Source: Prototheca cutis
Lineage: Eukaryota; Chlorophyta; Trebouxiophyceae; Chlorellales; Chlorellaceae
Reading direction: 5' to 3'
Length of the DNA stretch: 64,000 nt
Assembly: GCA_002897115.2 (NCBI GenBank)
Contig: BCIH01000013.1
Span: 297,160-361,159, forward strand
The position numbers were made by a program, and so were the translations under genes. Under the pieces are notes generated by a model. That model saw nothing but the letters and a program-made list of their open reading frames with translations, was not told the DNA's origin and did no database searches. Below, one piece after another: positions 22,654 through 33,638 of this stretch (position 1 is the first letter of the stretch; the number at the start of each line of letters is the position of its first letter).

Positions 22654-23985
22654 CTACTCGGTGGACTTTGGTCCGTAGCCCTTCTCCCGCATGTCGGCGA
22701 CGAATTCATCGATCAGGTAGGGCCAGGCCCCCGCGTCGTCATAGTTGCTGAAATCCGGCTTGGTCGTGCGGATGAAGTCCAGAAGCTGCATCCACGTGTC
22801 GCGAGAAATGGCTCGGTTGTGCGCACGCTGCAAGAAGTCGCACCACTGCCCCGTGTACCGCCAGCGAGCCGGCGGCAGCAACAGCTGCCACATTGCCACG
22901 GCCACATCCTGAGGAAGGCACTTTATCTGCTTCTCCCTGTTGTTTTGGAATTTGCCGTTTTTTGTTTTGGGGGTTGATTCGTAGTCGATAAGAATTCTGG
23001 GTGAAGATGCAAACATCCAGCCCAGTCATTTTGCACCTTCCTCAACATATACCCCCCCCCCTCTTCTCTCCCCGCTCCCAACCCCGAACAAACACACACA
23101 CAGGTACACAAGCTAGTAGCTCACAGTGAAAAGCCGTAGGCAAAGTTGTAGATTGCCGGGAACTTCGTTGGATCGTCCAGCTGCTTGCGCAGGCCCGGCA
23201 GCGCCGCGCGAAGTGCATCCAGCGAATCGCACTGCAGCCGCAGCATGCCTGTTGCCGATAGGCGCGATGAGGGGTTGCTAGTTGTAGGTGCCTCGAGCAA
23301 AAAAGGCAAGACACTCTCGAGCAGCTTCCGGGGCAACAGTCGAAACAACAGTAATAGTCAAGAGAGCGCCGCCACGTTCCTTTCTACAACAAACGCAATC
23401 ATACTGCCACCAGCCCCCTGATCACCTTGCTCAAACTCGGTGCGAGTGAACTCGCCCATCGTGGCTGCCTGGAAGTAGTAGCTGACCACAAGAGTGACGG
23501 GGTCCTCGGGCTCGACCCCCAGGTCCTCCAGGAACTGGCTCACACCCTCGGCCATCATCGAGTCCTCGGAGCCTGCATCGCGATACTTGCCAAACAGCGC
23601 CCGGATGGCAGCCCTGGGGCAAAGGTTAGAGTTGGCGGCAGGCTTGTGACTGACGGCTTGACAGCCCAGGACAACAACGTTTGGGTGCATTCAGGCGACG
23701 TTCCGGTCCCATCACGACAGATGTCACCAGGCATACCGCTTATGCAACAGCTGGGCCCCCGCCGCCTCCCTCCTCCCCCCATACCCCCCACGCAATGTAC
23801 CTGTCGAGCCTGGCACCGCCGCCGCCACTGCCCTGTCCTACAACGCTGAAAAAATAGTTAATCGCTGCAGACGTGTCCCAACCAGAAGCCGCCAGGCAGT
23901 CGGTGGCCACTCGAGTCGAGGCATTGGTGATGCTAGCCACCTGCGTCACCTTGTCCCGCTTGTCCTTTGACAGGCGGCCCGACAT
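22654..23985 (-). CDS. DCN1-like cullin neddylation protein
   Basis: Four minus-strand exons, 23985-23801, 23613-23426, 23248-23125 and 22936-22654 (259 residues, phases consistent). An N-terminal UBA-like domain (MSGRLSKDKRDKV, then TRVATDCLAASGWDTSAAIN and YFF) precedes the potentiating-neddylation domain: IRALFGKYRDAG, FLEDLGVEPEDPVTLVVSY, TRTEFEQ and MLRLQCDSLDALRAALPGL. The tail has MWQLLLPPARW, RDTWMQLLDFIRTTKPDFSN and YDDAGAWPYLIDEFV, diagnostic of DCN1/DCUN1D. These proteins hold NEDD8-charged UBC12 against cullins and activate SCF-type ligases. The start lies only 15 bases after the proposed COX17 stop on the same strand. Confidence 0.93.
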
Positions 23986-24000
23986 GATGCCAGACGAGGA

Positions 24001-24520
24001 TCAGACCTGATTATGCAGAGTCGTTATTTCCAGGAGGTGGGGGGAAGGGGGGAGGAGNGNGGATGTCGGGGCCAGAATTTCCAACCCAAAGGTGCTCGCC
24101 ACCAGCCACGACAAGCACATGCTTCGAGTCCAAGCAAGAGATAAGAACTCATGCAGCATTACATGCAACAGCAATTCATATTCAATAACAACAGCCACTA
24201 CCTCTGCCATCGAGCACACACCTTGAACCCGGCCTCACGCAGGCAAGCCTTGTGCGCTTCNATCAGTTCGGCGCACTCTGGGGCCTCTGGGCCGTGCAGA
24301 GTGACACACTCGTCCCTGGCTCTCTGCAGGACGAAGAGCCAGGGGTGAGGAGCATTGGGGTGTTGTCGTCGGGCAGCCTTGGATGGCAGCTGGACGACCA
24401 AGCATTGGCTGATGCAGTCAATCCACCACGCACCTTGGTCTCGGGGCAAGCGCAGCAGATTTTCAACTTGGGTTTCTCGGGCACTGGCTCGCTCTTACGC
24501 CAGAATGTGTACCATGCCAT
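24001..24520 (-). CDS. COX17: Cytochrome c oxidase copper chaperone COX17
   Basis: Minus-strand exons 24520-24434 and 24323-24222 encode PKLKICCACPETK then RARDECVTLHG, CAELIEAHKACLREAGFK. All six COX17 cysteines are present: the copper-binding CC pair, the CxxC-type partner, and the two CX9C helix cysteines. A third exon, 24006-24001, would add only Val and a stop, giving 64 residues ending GFKV, the usual COX17 end. Its acceptor (pyrimidine tract then CATAATCAG) is good. If exon 2 is not spliced there, the frame reads on seven further residues to a TAG near 24198. COX17 delivers Cu(I) to SCO1/COX11 in the mitochondrial intermembrane space. One N falls in the Ile codon. Confidence 0.88.
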
Positions 24521-24980
24521 TGCCTTGGCTGCAAGGGATGTGCATCACCTGCGGCAGGGCGGACAAGCCAAGGACACCATCGTGAACGGGACAGCGAGCC
24601 ACCAGGACCCCATTCAGTTCGCATGGCATTGGTCATGCAGTTCCATCGGTCCCTATCTCACCTGTGCGGATCAAAAACTGCGGAAAAAGGTGCCTGCATG
24701 GGAAGCGATGGGTTGAGATAATCCTGTCGCAGACAGCCTCATGGCCGATCGGGGGGCGGAAAAATTCATGGACATCATGGATCCAGTGAGCCGAGGGCCA
24801 CNCACCTGTCCAAAAACTTCTGGCCACAGGAATACTCTGCTCCGCTTCATTANACTTACAAANCGTTGGGCTAGGTCTGCCCAATTGAGAGAGAGGGCTA
24901 GTGGCGGATGTGATTTCCATGTTGTAAGCCGTGCGAAGAGCCCGCCCAAGGGCCCCCCGCCGAGCGGCACCATCGTCGCC
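24521..24980. promoter_or_regulatory. Divergent promoter region of COX17 and U2SURP
   Basis: COX17 begins at 24520 on the minus strand and U2SURP at 24981 on the plus strand; their promoters share this stretch. No motif recognised. Confidence 0.45.
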
Positions 24981-27900
24981 ATGAACACATCTTTTGTGCT
25001 TCCCAAGAAGAAGAACTTGTTCAAGGTTGGTCATGATTGCGATCTCGGCGCCTGTGCTGACCCTGCTCCTGCTCCTGCGTGTGTGCCATCCGGGTGTGCT
25101 CAGCCCCGTGCGGCCGTGATCGATGAACACAGAGGCAAAGGGAGCAGGAGGAAGAACGCAAGAAGGTGGGCACTTGTTTCGCGAGTAGTTTGCAATGTGA
25201 TGCACACGAAAGCGCTGTGAATNCGTGGTNTGGGGGACATGTGGGATGCATTTTGTCCAGCGAGCAAAAGGGCGGCCAGTGACACGTGCTGCAGAGGGAT
25301 GCGGAGGAGGCCGCTGCGGTGTATGAGGAGTTTGTCAAGGATTTTGGCGGTCCAGCCAAGAGCAGTAACTTTGTCCGGGGTGGCACCATCCAGCCTGGCC
25401 AGCGATCCTCGGCAGCAGGCGATGCCGCGCGGTCAGGGGAGGTGTATGTGCCTCCGGGCCAACCTTCGTCGTCGATGAGCTCCATCTTTGGCGATGACAA
25501 GGATGCCCCAGAGGTGAGAAGGGGGCAGTGATGCATCTCTGCATCAGGAGCCTGGCGTGCTGTGCTTGGAGGGGGTTCAGGGGTTGCTCAGCGCTCACAG
25601 TGTTTGCTGGTAACTTTGTGAGGCCGGCAGCATTGTCATGGGCAACGTTCTGGACAATGCTGTCANTCGATCTCGTNGTCGCAGGGCAACCCGCCGCCTG
25701 CGAAGCAGGCCAAGGCCGGCAAGGTCAAGCGCATTGATCTGTTCCTGGAAAACATGAAACGGTNGGCAGATTTGGGGGCCGGGGAGGGNAGGGGGTCTTG
25801 TCTTCTGGACATGATCCAGGGAATCTAGAGCNGCCATGCAGGCATTCNATGGCACCGAAAGCCCCTGATTACATGCACGTACACCCTGACTCCAGCTTCC
25901 TCACACACATACAAACACAGGGAGCAGCAGCAACGGGAGCTGCGCAAGGAGCTCAACCTCCCACCGGCCGAGGACGACTGGGCGGAGCGGGCAGGGCGCG
26001 ATGCTCCGGACCCTGGTTCCACCAATTTATATGTGGGCAACCTGGCCCCAGATGTGGATGAGAAGGTCCTGCTGCACGAGTTTGGACGGTTTGGACCCAT
26101 CGGGTCGGTCAAAGTCATGTGGCCCCGGGACGACGAGCAGCGCCAGCGTGGCCGCAACACGGGCTTTGTCCTCTTCATGGCACGTATTGTGTGATTACAT
26201 AATTGGCGTTTTGATTGGGAATGCATGGGGGAGCTGATTTGGGGGGGGGGGGGTAATTGTGGGTGCATGTGTGCAAGCGTCACACGATGCACAAAAATGA
26301 GGCAGCGTAGTCCATAGACGACAACCCAAAACAATCTCTACAAACGAATAATGGCAGGAGCGGGACGATGCGGCGAGGGCCAAGGATGCGATGGACGGGA
26401 TGCTGCTCCATGGCATGCCGCTCAACATTGGGTGGGGCAAGGGCATGCCGCTGCCTGCGGTGCCCATCTGGCCACCACCTGGCGGCCTGGCCGACGAAGC
26501 CAACGCGCCACAGTACCCCGCCCCGCCAGCCCCCGGGCCCGATGGACGGTGGCACTGGGAAGACCCCGTGCCGCTTCCGGCGCCCAGCGTGGCGGTCGAC
26601 GACAGCTCTGCAGCGCTGCGTGGCTCTGGACCCGAAATCCATGTCACAATTCCCGCCGACGGGCGCACGCGCTTTATCATCGATGCCGTCGCCTTCAATG
26701 TCCTGCGTGACGGCTGTGCCTTTGAGCAGTGTGTGATGGAGCGTGAGGCCGACAACCCGGAGTTTGCATTCTTCTTCGACACGGCCTGCCCTGAACACGC
26801 CTACTACCGCTGGCGCATTTTTTCTCTGGCCTCGGGTGACAGCCTCAGAAGGTGGGTGTGGGTTTGGGGCTGGGGAGCCTCTGCCGGCTGGTGCTTTTTT
26901 CTCTTGTTTTTTATGTAACTTTGGAGATCCCAGCTGTGACCACAGCCAATAAATAGACAAACAACTCAACAAGGAAAACAATGCACAACGATAACAGCTG
27001 GAGAGTGGCGCCGTTTATGCTGGTGGACAACAGCAGCGTGTGGATCCCGCCGCCGATGACCGGCGCCGGCGCCGTGCCAGCTGCCGGCGCCACGGGCCCC
27101 GAGCGCCGGCGAGGCGACGAGTCGCGGCCGCTCACCGAGGCGCAGCGTGTCCGATTCGAGGCAACGCTGCGACGACTTACCATGGCGCGTGAGGACATCT
27201 GCTCCGCCATGGTGCAAGCCATCGAGCTGTCTGATTCAGGTACGGGTCGGACGTCTTTTCTTAGGGATGAGATGCCAGTTCTGCGAGCTGTTTTGCCACC
27301 TGTCAGCCGATGAACAGCCTGCTCATGCACATGGAAACACACACACAAAACAATCTCCACCCCCTTTCCAACAATGCTGCAGCGGCAGAGGTGTCGGAGA
27401 CTCTGGCGGACTCGTTGACGTTGCCCGAGACGCCCATCCCGCTCAAGGTCAGTCGCCTTTTCCTACTGTCAGACGTGTTGCACAATTCGGCGGCCCCCGT
27501 GCGCGGCGCGTCGCGCTTCCGCACCGCGCTGCAGGCGCTGCTGCCCGACGTGTTCCAGGGCCTGCGCGACGCGCACGACGGCGCGGGCTCTCGCATGGCG
27601 CAGGAACTGCTGCGGCGCCACGCCCTGCGAGTGCTGCGTGCTTGGCGTGGCTGGGCCGTGTTCCCGGACGAGTTCCTAGGCGGGCTGCAGGCCACGCTGC
27701 TCGCCGCGCCAGCGGGCGCGGGGGCGATTGACCCCGGACTGGCCGCGGAAACCGCGACGTTGACCGACGCCGAATTGGCAGCTCGGTGTGCGGCCGCCGG
27801 TGTCCCGGGCACGGGAAGCAGGGCTGACAGGCTCGCGCGGCTCCAGGCAGCGCGTGACTATGGCCGCCGTGGCATCAATTCGCGCGACGGCGATGCTGCG

Positions 27901-27990
27901 CCCAGGCAGGATGGGTTGCCCGAGGCGGCAGGACCCACAACGCAGCAGGCCCCGCAGCCTCGGGAGCTGGGCCAATGGACAGCTGTCTGA
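24981..27990 (+). CDS. U2SURP: U2 snRNP-associated SURP protein (SR140)
   Basis: Eight exons: 24981-25025, 25133-25165, 25295-25513, 25685-25761, 25921-26179, 26358-26851, 26998-27239 and 27383-27990 (658 residues). The N-terminal part includes AAAVYEEFVKDFGG and KRIDLFLENMKREQQQR. An RRM follows (NLYVGNLAPDVDEKVLLHEF, GRNTGFVLFM, LLHGMPLNIGWGKGMPLP). A SURP module is next (MEREADNPEFAFFF, YYRWRIFSLASGDS), then a CID-like domain (TMAREDICSAMVQAIELSDS, IPLKVSRLFLLSDVLHNS). This domain order is that of SR140/U2SURP, a U2 snRNP-linked splicing factor. Exon 5 must end at a GC donor (ATG|GCACGT) to keep the RRM frame. The last 60 residues carry a SAP-like GTGSRADRLARLQAARDYGR. Confidence 0.93.
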
Positions 27991-28283
27991 TGCGTTGTGG
28001 TGTGCACCTAAGCACGAGATTGTCATGGTTAGCAATGCACAGAGCGGGAATCGTGTTGGAGGCGGCCACAATTGGCCCACAGGGACGCCTGGACACATTA
28101 GGGCCAGTGTCTTTAATTCAGCAAGTCAGTCAGATGGGGGCAACAGTGAACACGACGGATCTCAGGAACACCCACTGTCCGGATTGATCAGGTGCATTAT
28201 TTGTGGATTGCCATTGTCCTGTAATCCGGCAATGAGTGAGCCGCGCTGACTGCGGCATTGGTCGGACCAAAGAGGTGGGGCTC

Positions 28284-29684
28284 ATGTCGGGTCGGGCCTT
28301 GAGGCGGCGAGCGTTCGACACGGCGAGGGGCGTTCCTGGACGACTTGCTTTACCTGGGGCGCAGGTCAATCGCGATAGATCGACGTTATGGTCAGTACGG
28401 CATGGAATCCAGCGACACGCACCTCTGGATCGCGGTGGAATTCGTTGGGCCGCGTCCTCAGCGCAAGATGGCGACCTGCAGGGAAGCTGGCCTCCGCAGC
28501 GGCGCTTCTTGCCTAGCTCAAGACAGGGCTACACGATGCTGTCTCTTCGAGGGTTTACTGCTTCAAAAGGTGCCACCTGGGATAGCACCGCATCGCGTGC
28601 TGATGCGGGCATCATCACCAAGGAGCTGGAGAACGGCCAGCAGACTGCCAGCCCAAGCAGAACGAGTGCCGCCAATCTGGAGTCTGCTGGCCAATCTGGG
28701 GGACCCGATCCACACCAAGACACGCCATCAGGGCACAGGAAACGGAGCCCAGAGTTTTATGTGAATCGCGGAAAAGTGGTCCTCACCCTGTCTCAAGACA
28801 TCCCTCGGATCTTCACCGACCCCTTGGACTGTGCGCTGCAGTTGTTGGAACAGGGTGTGCATGGAGGCGGGAAGCCTTGCAGCACCATTGGCATGCGCAG
28901 TGCACTGTGCTCGACCACATCTCTTTATTGTTTTGATGCTGCCGGAGGGCAGAGATCAAGAAACTGGTCGAGAACAATGGTGCTGCCCGTTGGGCTTGTT
29001 GGCGGCATGCCATGGAGTACGGCCCCGGTTATCGCCACTGTACAAGACAAAAGAGATCTCCCGCTACTTGCTGCAGATGGAATTTACTGCAAGGACATGC
29101 TGCTGCGTGATGGGGACACCTGCTTTCAAGGAATCAACAACTACTGTGTGATCATGGCGGTGGTTCGGCTGGGGGGCCGCCTCCTGTTCCGGGAAAGAGG
29201 AGTTTCCATCGTCCGAATGTGGGATGCGGATGACGACATCATCAAGTGCGGCAACGGTTTGATGATGCTGGGAGGCTCTGCATGCACATCCTGGCCTGCA
29301 CCTTGCAACCTTGGATCCTGGGATGCACTTCATGTGTGTACCATTTCCAGTCAGCTCTCGTTGGTAGGGGAGCATCTGTTGACCGTCGTCAGGAAGGAAG
29401 CAGAAGCAGCACTGCAGCACTGAGCAACAAATGTCATGCACCACTACAGGGTCCGGTGGCACTTGTGGGGCCTGCCACGGGTGTGGTGGAGGGAGCAGAC
29501 AGAGATGGATGCCATCTCCGAGTATCGCCTAGCAGATTCCGGACTGGTGCGGGAGCATCGAATCACCAGAATGATGCCATTGGACCATCCCAGTGCCAAC
29601 CCACTGTGGTACGGACTAAGCCTGGCAACCTGGTCCAGAGCTGGTCGCCAGCCACAGACCGTGCCCGACGTGGAACCACGTTGA
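28284..29684 (+). CDS. DUF2358-type (NTF2-fold) protein, organelle-targeted
   Basis: Three exons, 28284-28830, 29077-29245 and 29450-29684 (316 residues from ATG 28284; 28236 and 28536 are alternative starts). The first 90 residues are Arg/Ser/Ala-rich (MSGRALRRRAFDTARG), a plausible transit peptide. The core reads PEFYVNRGKVVLTLSQDIPR, IFTDPLDYGIYCKDM, DTCFQGINNYCVIMAVVRLG, DIIKVRWHLWGLPRVWW, ISEYRLADSGLVREHRITRM and HPSANPLWYGLSLATW. The order and wording fit DUF2358, an uncharacterised NTF2/SnoaL-like family common in plants and algae. No enzymatic role is known to me. Splice phases agree at both joins and rebuild the family motif precisely. Confidence 0.75.
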
Positions 29685-30036
29685 TGGGATTCTTGAACCT
29701 GTTAATGATTAGCAAAGGCTTGTGGCAGCATGCCAGATGCCAAGCTCTGAGGCCCAAAGACAGTTTGCAGATTCTTGATGAGTAACCGCAAGGAGCAACT
29801 AACAAGCCCGCGAGCATGCTGAAACCAGGTGCTGCACGGCACCTTCCGCCCACATCANATAATCCCCTGCAATCTTTCTTCTTGGCTTACCCCCATTTTC
29901 CGGTTGTTGCTCGTTTTCACACTCCNTTGGTCCTGTCTCAGGTCGCCTGCTCGTTGAGTTGAGTAGCCTTGACAGAATATGNAGAGTTCGGAATATGCAC
30001 CGCTTCATCCACGTGCTGGAACAGCACGAGCAGTTT
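29685..30036. other. Intergenic before the permuted tRNA
   Basis: No gene supported. The last 40 bases form the leader that can pair with the tRNA trailer. Confidence 0.45.
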
Positions 30037-30116
30037 CGGACCAGACCCGGGTTCGATTCCCGGCCAGCGCATTCTCCTGAGCGCTGGTGGTCTAGTGGTA
30101 GAATAGGTCCCTGCCA
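30037..30116 (+). tRNA. trnG-GCC: Circularly permuted tRNA-Gly (GCC)
   Basis: The 3' half comes first. At 30037-30071 are C38, the anticodon 3' stem GGACC, variable AGAC, T-arm CCGGG-TTCGATT-CCCGG, acceptor strand CCAGCGC and discriminator A. Nine bases follow (TTCTCCTGA, 30072-30080). Then the 5' half at 30081-30116: acceptor GCGCTGG, D-arm with GTCTAGTGGTAGAATA, anticodon 5' stem GGTCC and loop CTGCCA (anticodon GCC). Acceptor (7/7), anticodon (5/5) and T stems (5/5) pair perfectly, giving a 71-base tRNA very like plant tRNA-Gly(GCC). The break is at 37/38, the usual tRNA intron site. Leader GGAACAGC (30018-30025) can pair with trailer GCTGTTTT (30117-30124), and leader GCAG with loop CTGC, a bulge-helix-bulge-like fold. 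No CCA is encoded. Confidence 0.93.
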
Positions 30117-30120
30117 GCTG

Positions 30121-30132
30121 TTTTTGCTTTTT
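30121..30132 (+). terminator. RNA polymerase III terminator
   Basis: Two T5 runs (30121-30125 and 30128-30132) follow the 5' half of the permuted tRNA by four bases. They place the transcript end after the 5' half, as expected if both halves are made in one precursor. Confidence 0.8.
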
Positions 30133-32299
30133 GCTGGAAACTAAAGGCGGCACCCAGGTGGTACGGTAGCCCTCAACTGGGCACAAGCTACTGGACCTTT
30201 GATGGTGTCCAGTGTAATGTCCAGTCCTCTTTTCTGGCTGTCTCGCAAAGTGCCCTGAGTTTGGGTTTTCATAGGTCGATCATCTGGAGTTTCTGGTGGG
30301 GTAGCGGCCAACGAGATCCGGAAACTCACCNGGACAAGTCCTTCACCTATCTGGTCCGTGGCTCCTGTTTCATAAAGATAGTAGATGCCAAGGCCCTGGT
30401 GAACTGGAAGGCATCTACTGCCACGTTCCTGTATGCGCCGGTGGAGCATGAGCATGCTGGAGCTGGTTAACCAGTGTCAGAAAGCGTTGCAGTGCTGGTG
30501 GCGAGCTGATGCTCGAGCTGGTCTCCTTTCAGAATTCGACCTGTACCCACCGAACCCCGGCATTGACAATGGCGGCGCTCCCATGTGTGAGGCTGCGCTC
30601 AATCTCACATCCCACCGGCACGACCGCCGCTCTCAAACCGTACACCTGCGCCCCGTTCCTGCACTGCACCTTCTTCAAACCTTCCCTCTGACTCAACCCC
30701 TAACCAGCTGCCCATACCCCGCAGTACACGACAACATGCTGCTTCTCTGTGCATGTTTTTCATCACGCCATTCCTTGCATTAAATTTCTGCACATTAACG
30801 GCAGAAAATGATGAAACCTTCTCGAGATTCGTCAGAAGACTCTCACCTGCACAGCAGGGGCATGTTTTTCAAACAAGATGCCTGTTAGACCGCATTCCCT
30901 GGCCACGTCGATCAGAGAATGGGTTGGGTTCCTTCCTTGCAGCAGGACAGGTCGTGCAGGGAAGTTTCAGAAGGCCCTGGAGATTGACCCCCTGGCAAGG
31001 GCACTGGGTCTCCCGAGGCAGGTCAGCCAGTGGGAACTGGGTATGACATACGGGGACTCCCCGCTGACCTATCCATTTCATGCACCCATTACAATAACGG
31101 GTGCAAAGCGAATGGCCCGCGACTTTTGGGGCAGCGGGCGGGAGGCGCACCAAAGCGCCATGACGACCGTCAAGGCGTCGGTGCGTGAGATCTGGCAGCG
31201 CAGATTCCACGGTCTTCTGGACGAATAGGAGAGCCAAATCGACATCAGCTCGTGAGTCCCCGTTCTGGAAGGCGGTGCTGTCCACCGGTTCCCGGCGAGA
31301 TGTGCGGCACTCCGTATTCGCTCCGGAATTCCTGCTGCCCTCGATGTCGCCCTTGTTCTACAAGGAGCTCCTCGATCCATCGCTTAGCACACCAGATCAT
31401 GTGAGAAACTGTTCATGAAGTGCCCTGTTGGCGGTTTGGCGCGAGGAGCAGAGTCTCAACTCGAGATCCCTGGTTTGGAGTGGCTTCGTTCTCCGGTCAG
31501 ATAGGAGGCCGCGATCCGCGCCTTCAGCTTCCCTCGGCCGCCCATGGCTCAGCGCTCTTGCGCTGTAGTGCGCCGATGTATCTCTGGTAAGGTAAGTGTG
31601 ACATTCTACGATGCAATGACGTCAACGGGAATTGTAGGAAGATGAGTATGTGCCTTGCCTTGCGAGTGGCTGGTCGCCCGTGCGGACTCCGGAAGCGACG
31701 TCGTGCAGCGCCGGAATTCATCACCCTGCACTCACGGCAGCGCCGTAAAACGATATTCCAGCCAACCTCATCAGCTTCAAACATGCCTCATGCATCTTTC
31801 AGACAGGGATTTGAGTTGGTGTCGTCTGAGAATGAGCTCGTTTGAGTGGTCCGTGCCCCTCTGGTGCTCCAGAGAGATGTCAGTTTTGGGAGCTAAGGGA
31901 CAACCGCTTGACCTCACTTCCAGTCAACTTATGTATAATGATTGCGTTGGGAGAGAATTACGGGCTTGCACGAGTATTGGCTAGAATGCACCAGGATAGT
32001 GTGCAGCCTGCTCAGCATCCCCAGACTTGATTCACGCAAACCAGCACATGTGTTGCAATGGATTTAATCCTCTGCCATTGACGAGAGTGCGCGTTGTGTC
32101 CCTTGTGTGGAATACATTAACCCGTAAGATGGCGGCAATGCTGCCTTGGATACTTGACACCGTGCACAAGTCTCGACAATCCCGGGAGTGAGCGTTTCGC
32201 ATCAGATCACTCGCGTCTGCATCCAGGTGGTGAAAATATTGCGGGGTGCCCGTACCCAATGTGTCAGTATTCTATGAAACTCTTGCAAAACCTCACGCC
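30133..32299. other. About 2.2 kb without a recognised gene
   Basis: Several mid-sized frames overlap on both strands at about 30870-31380. One is plus, ending VREIWQRRFHGLLDE; one is minus, ending FAPVIVMGA. None shows a known family, and I could not build a spliced model. Composition is less GC-rich than the flanking genes, especially 31600-32250. It may be an old transposon relic or long untranslated regions. Confidence 0.35.
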
Positions 32300-33607
32300 A
32301 TGAGTGATCGCCAGTTCGTCATCGGCTTCGATGGAGGGACCGAGAGCGTGCGCGCGGGAGTGTTTGACAAGCAAGGTGGGTGTGCATTCTGGCTCCTCCG
32401 TGGTGAGTGGCCCTTGTCTCAAATCAGCTTCCGTTTTGCAATAGAGGAACCCATCCAATACGCCAGGGGCGGCCCTGGCTTTCGCCAGCAAGCAGTATGC
32501 CACAGTTCATCCGAGGCCAGGATGGGCTGAGCAAGACCCTGTGCAGTGGTGGCAGGTGAGGTTGCTTCTGATTTGTTTGGCCAAACGGCTGCATTCCAGT
32601 GTTTGGATGGCCGGACATCCTGTGATTCCATCGCTCCTTGGTTAAAAATGCATCCATTCCGGTCCCGATTGGTGGGCCGGGCCGGCAGCTGTGGCTCTCG
32701 GTGTGGTCCAAGCAGCTGGCTAATCCGCCCACCGTACTCTCCGATCTGATCGACCCCAAATTTCTGGCCCCGATCCCATGCAGCGCATGGGTGAGGCCTG
32801 TCGTGAGGTGCTGGATGCCGCCAACGTGCGACCAGAGGAGGTGGTTGCTCTGAGCGTTGACACCACATGCTGCTCAGTGGTGGCGCTGGACAAGACCGGA
32901 GAGGTGGGTGTCGGGGGTTGGGCGGGGGTGGTGGTCGTTGCTTGGATTGCTTGGATCCACGATACTGGGAAGTGGGTTTTAATTGACGATGCAAGATCTC
33001 TGCTGTGGTGGAAAATCGCTGCGGTGGGCTNTGCGCCAGTGGATAAATCGAGCGTTCAAACAGCTGCATCCATGAAACACGCAGGCGCTGCGTCCCTGCC
33101 TGCTTTGGATGGACGTACGCGCCTCGGCACAGGCAGCGCGGGTCGCCGCCACGGGAGACCCGGCCCTGGTCGTCAACGGCGGCGGGGCGGGGCCGGTCTC
33201 CGCGGAATGGATGATCCCCAAGGCCCTCTGGCTCAAGGAGGAGGAGCCAGCAACGTACGAGGCAGCCCACTACATCTGCGAATATCAGGTGCCTGAGGGG
33301 GTGGGTGTTGATAAGACTGGAGACTTGACATTTCAGGAATCGGGGCTTGATATGTTGGGCACGTCGTGCATGTGCGCACACTTCACAGTGGACGACCATT
33401 TGTACAGGATTACATAAACCACAAACTGACGGCGAGGATGTGTGCATGCGTCAACACCATGGCGGCGCGATGGCACTACGATCCGGGCCGCGGCGGGTGG
33501 CCCACAAGCCTGCTGGAGACCCTTGACATGCCAGACCTCGCCAGCAAATGGCCGCAGGACATCCTGCGCATCGGTGCGGGTCGGCTGATGCCCTGTTGAA
33601 AAGGTTT

Positions 33608-33638
<31 letters not shown>

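Noticed and set aside
30869..31285. Overlapping plus and minus ORFs that might be a transposon reverse-transcriptase fragment
   Set aside because: No catalytic motif or recognisable family in any frame; left as unassigned.
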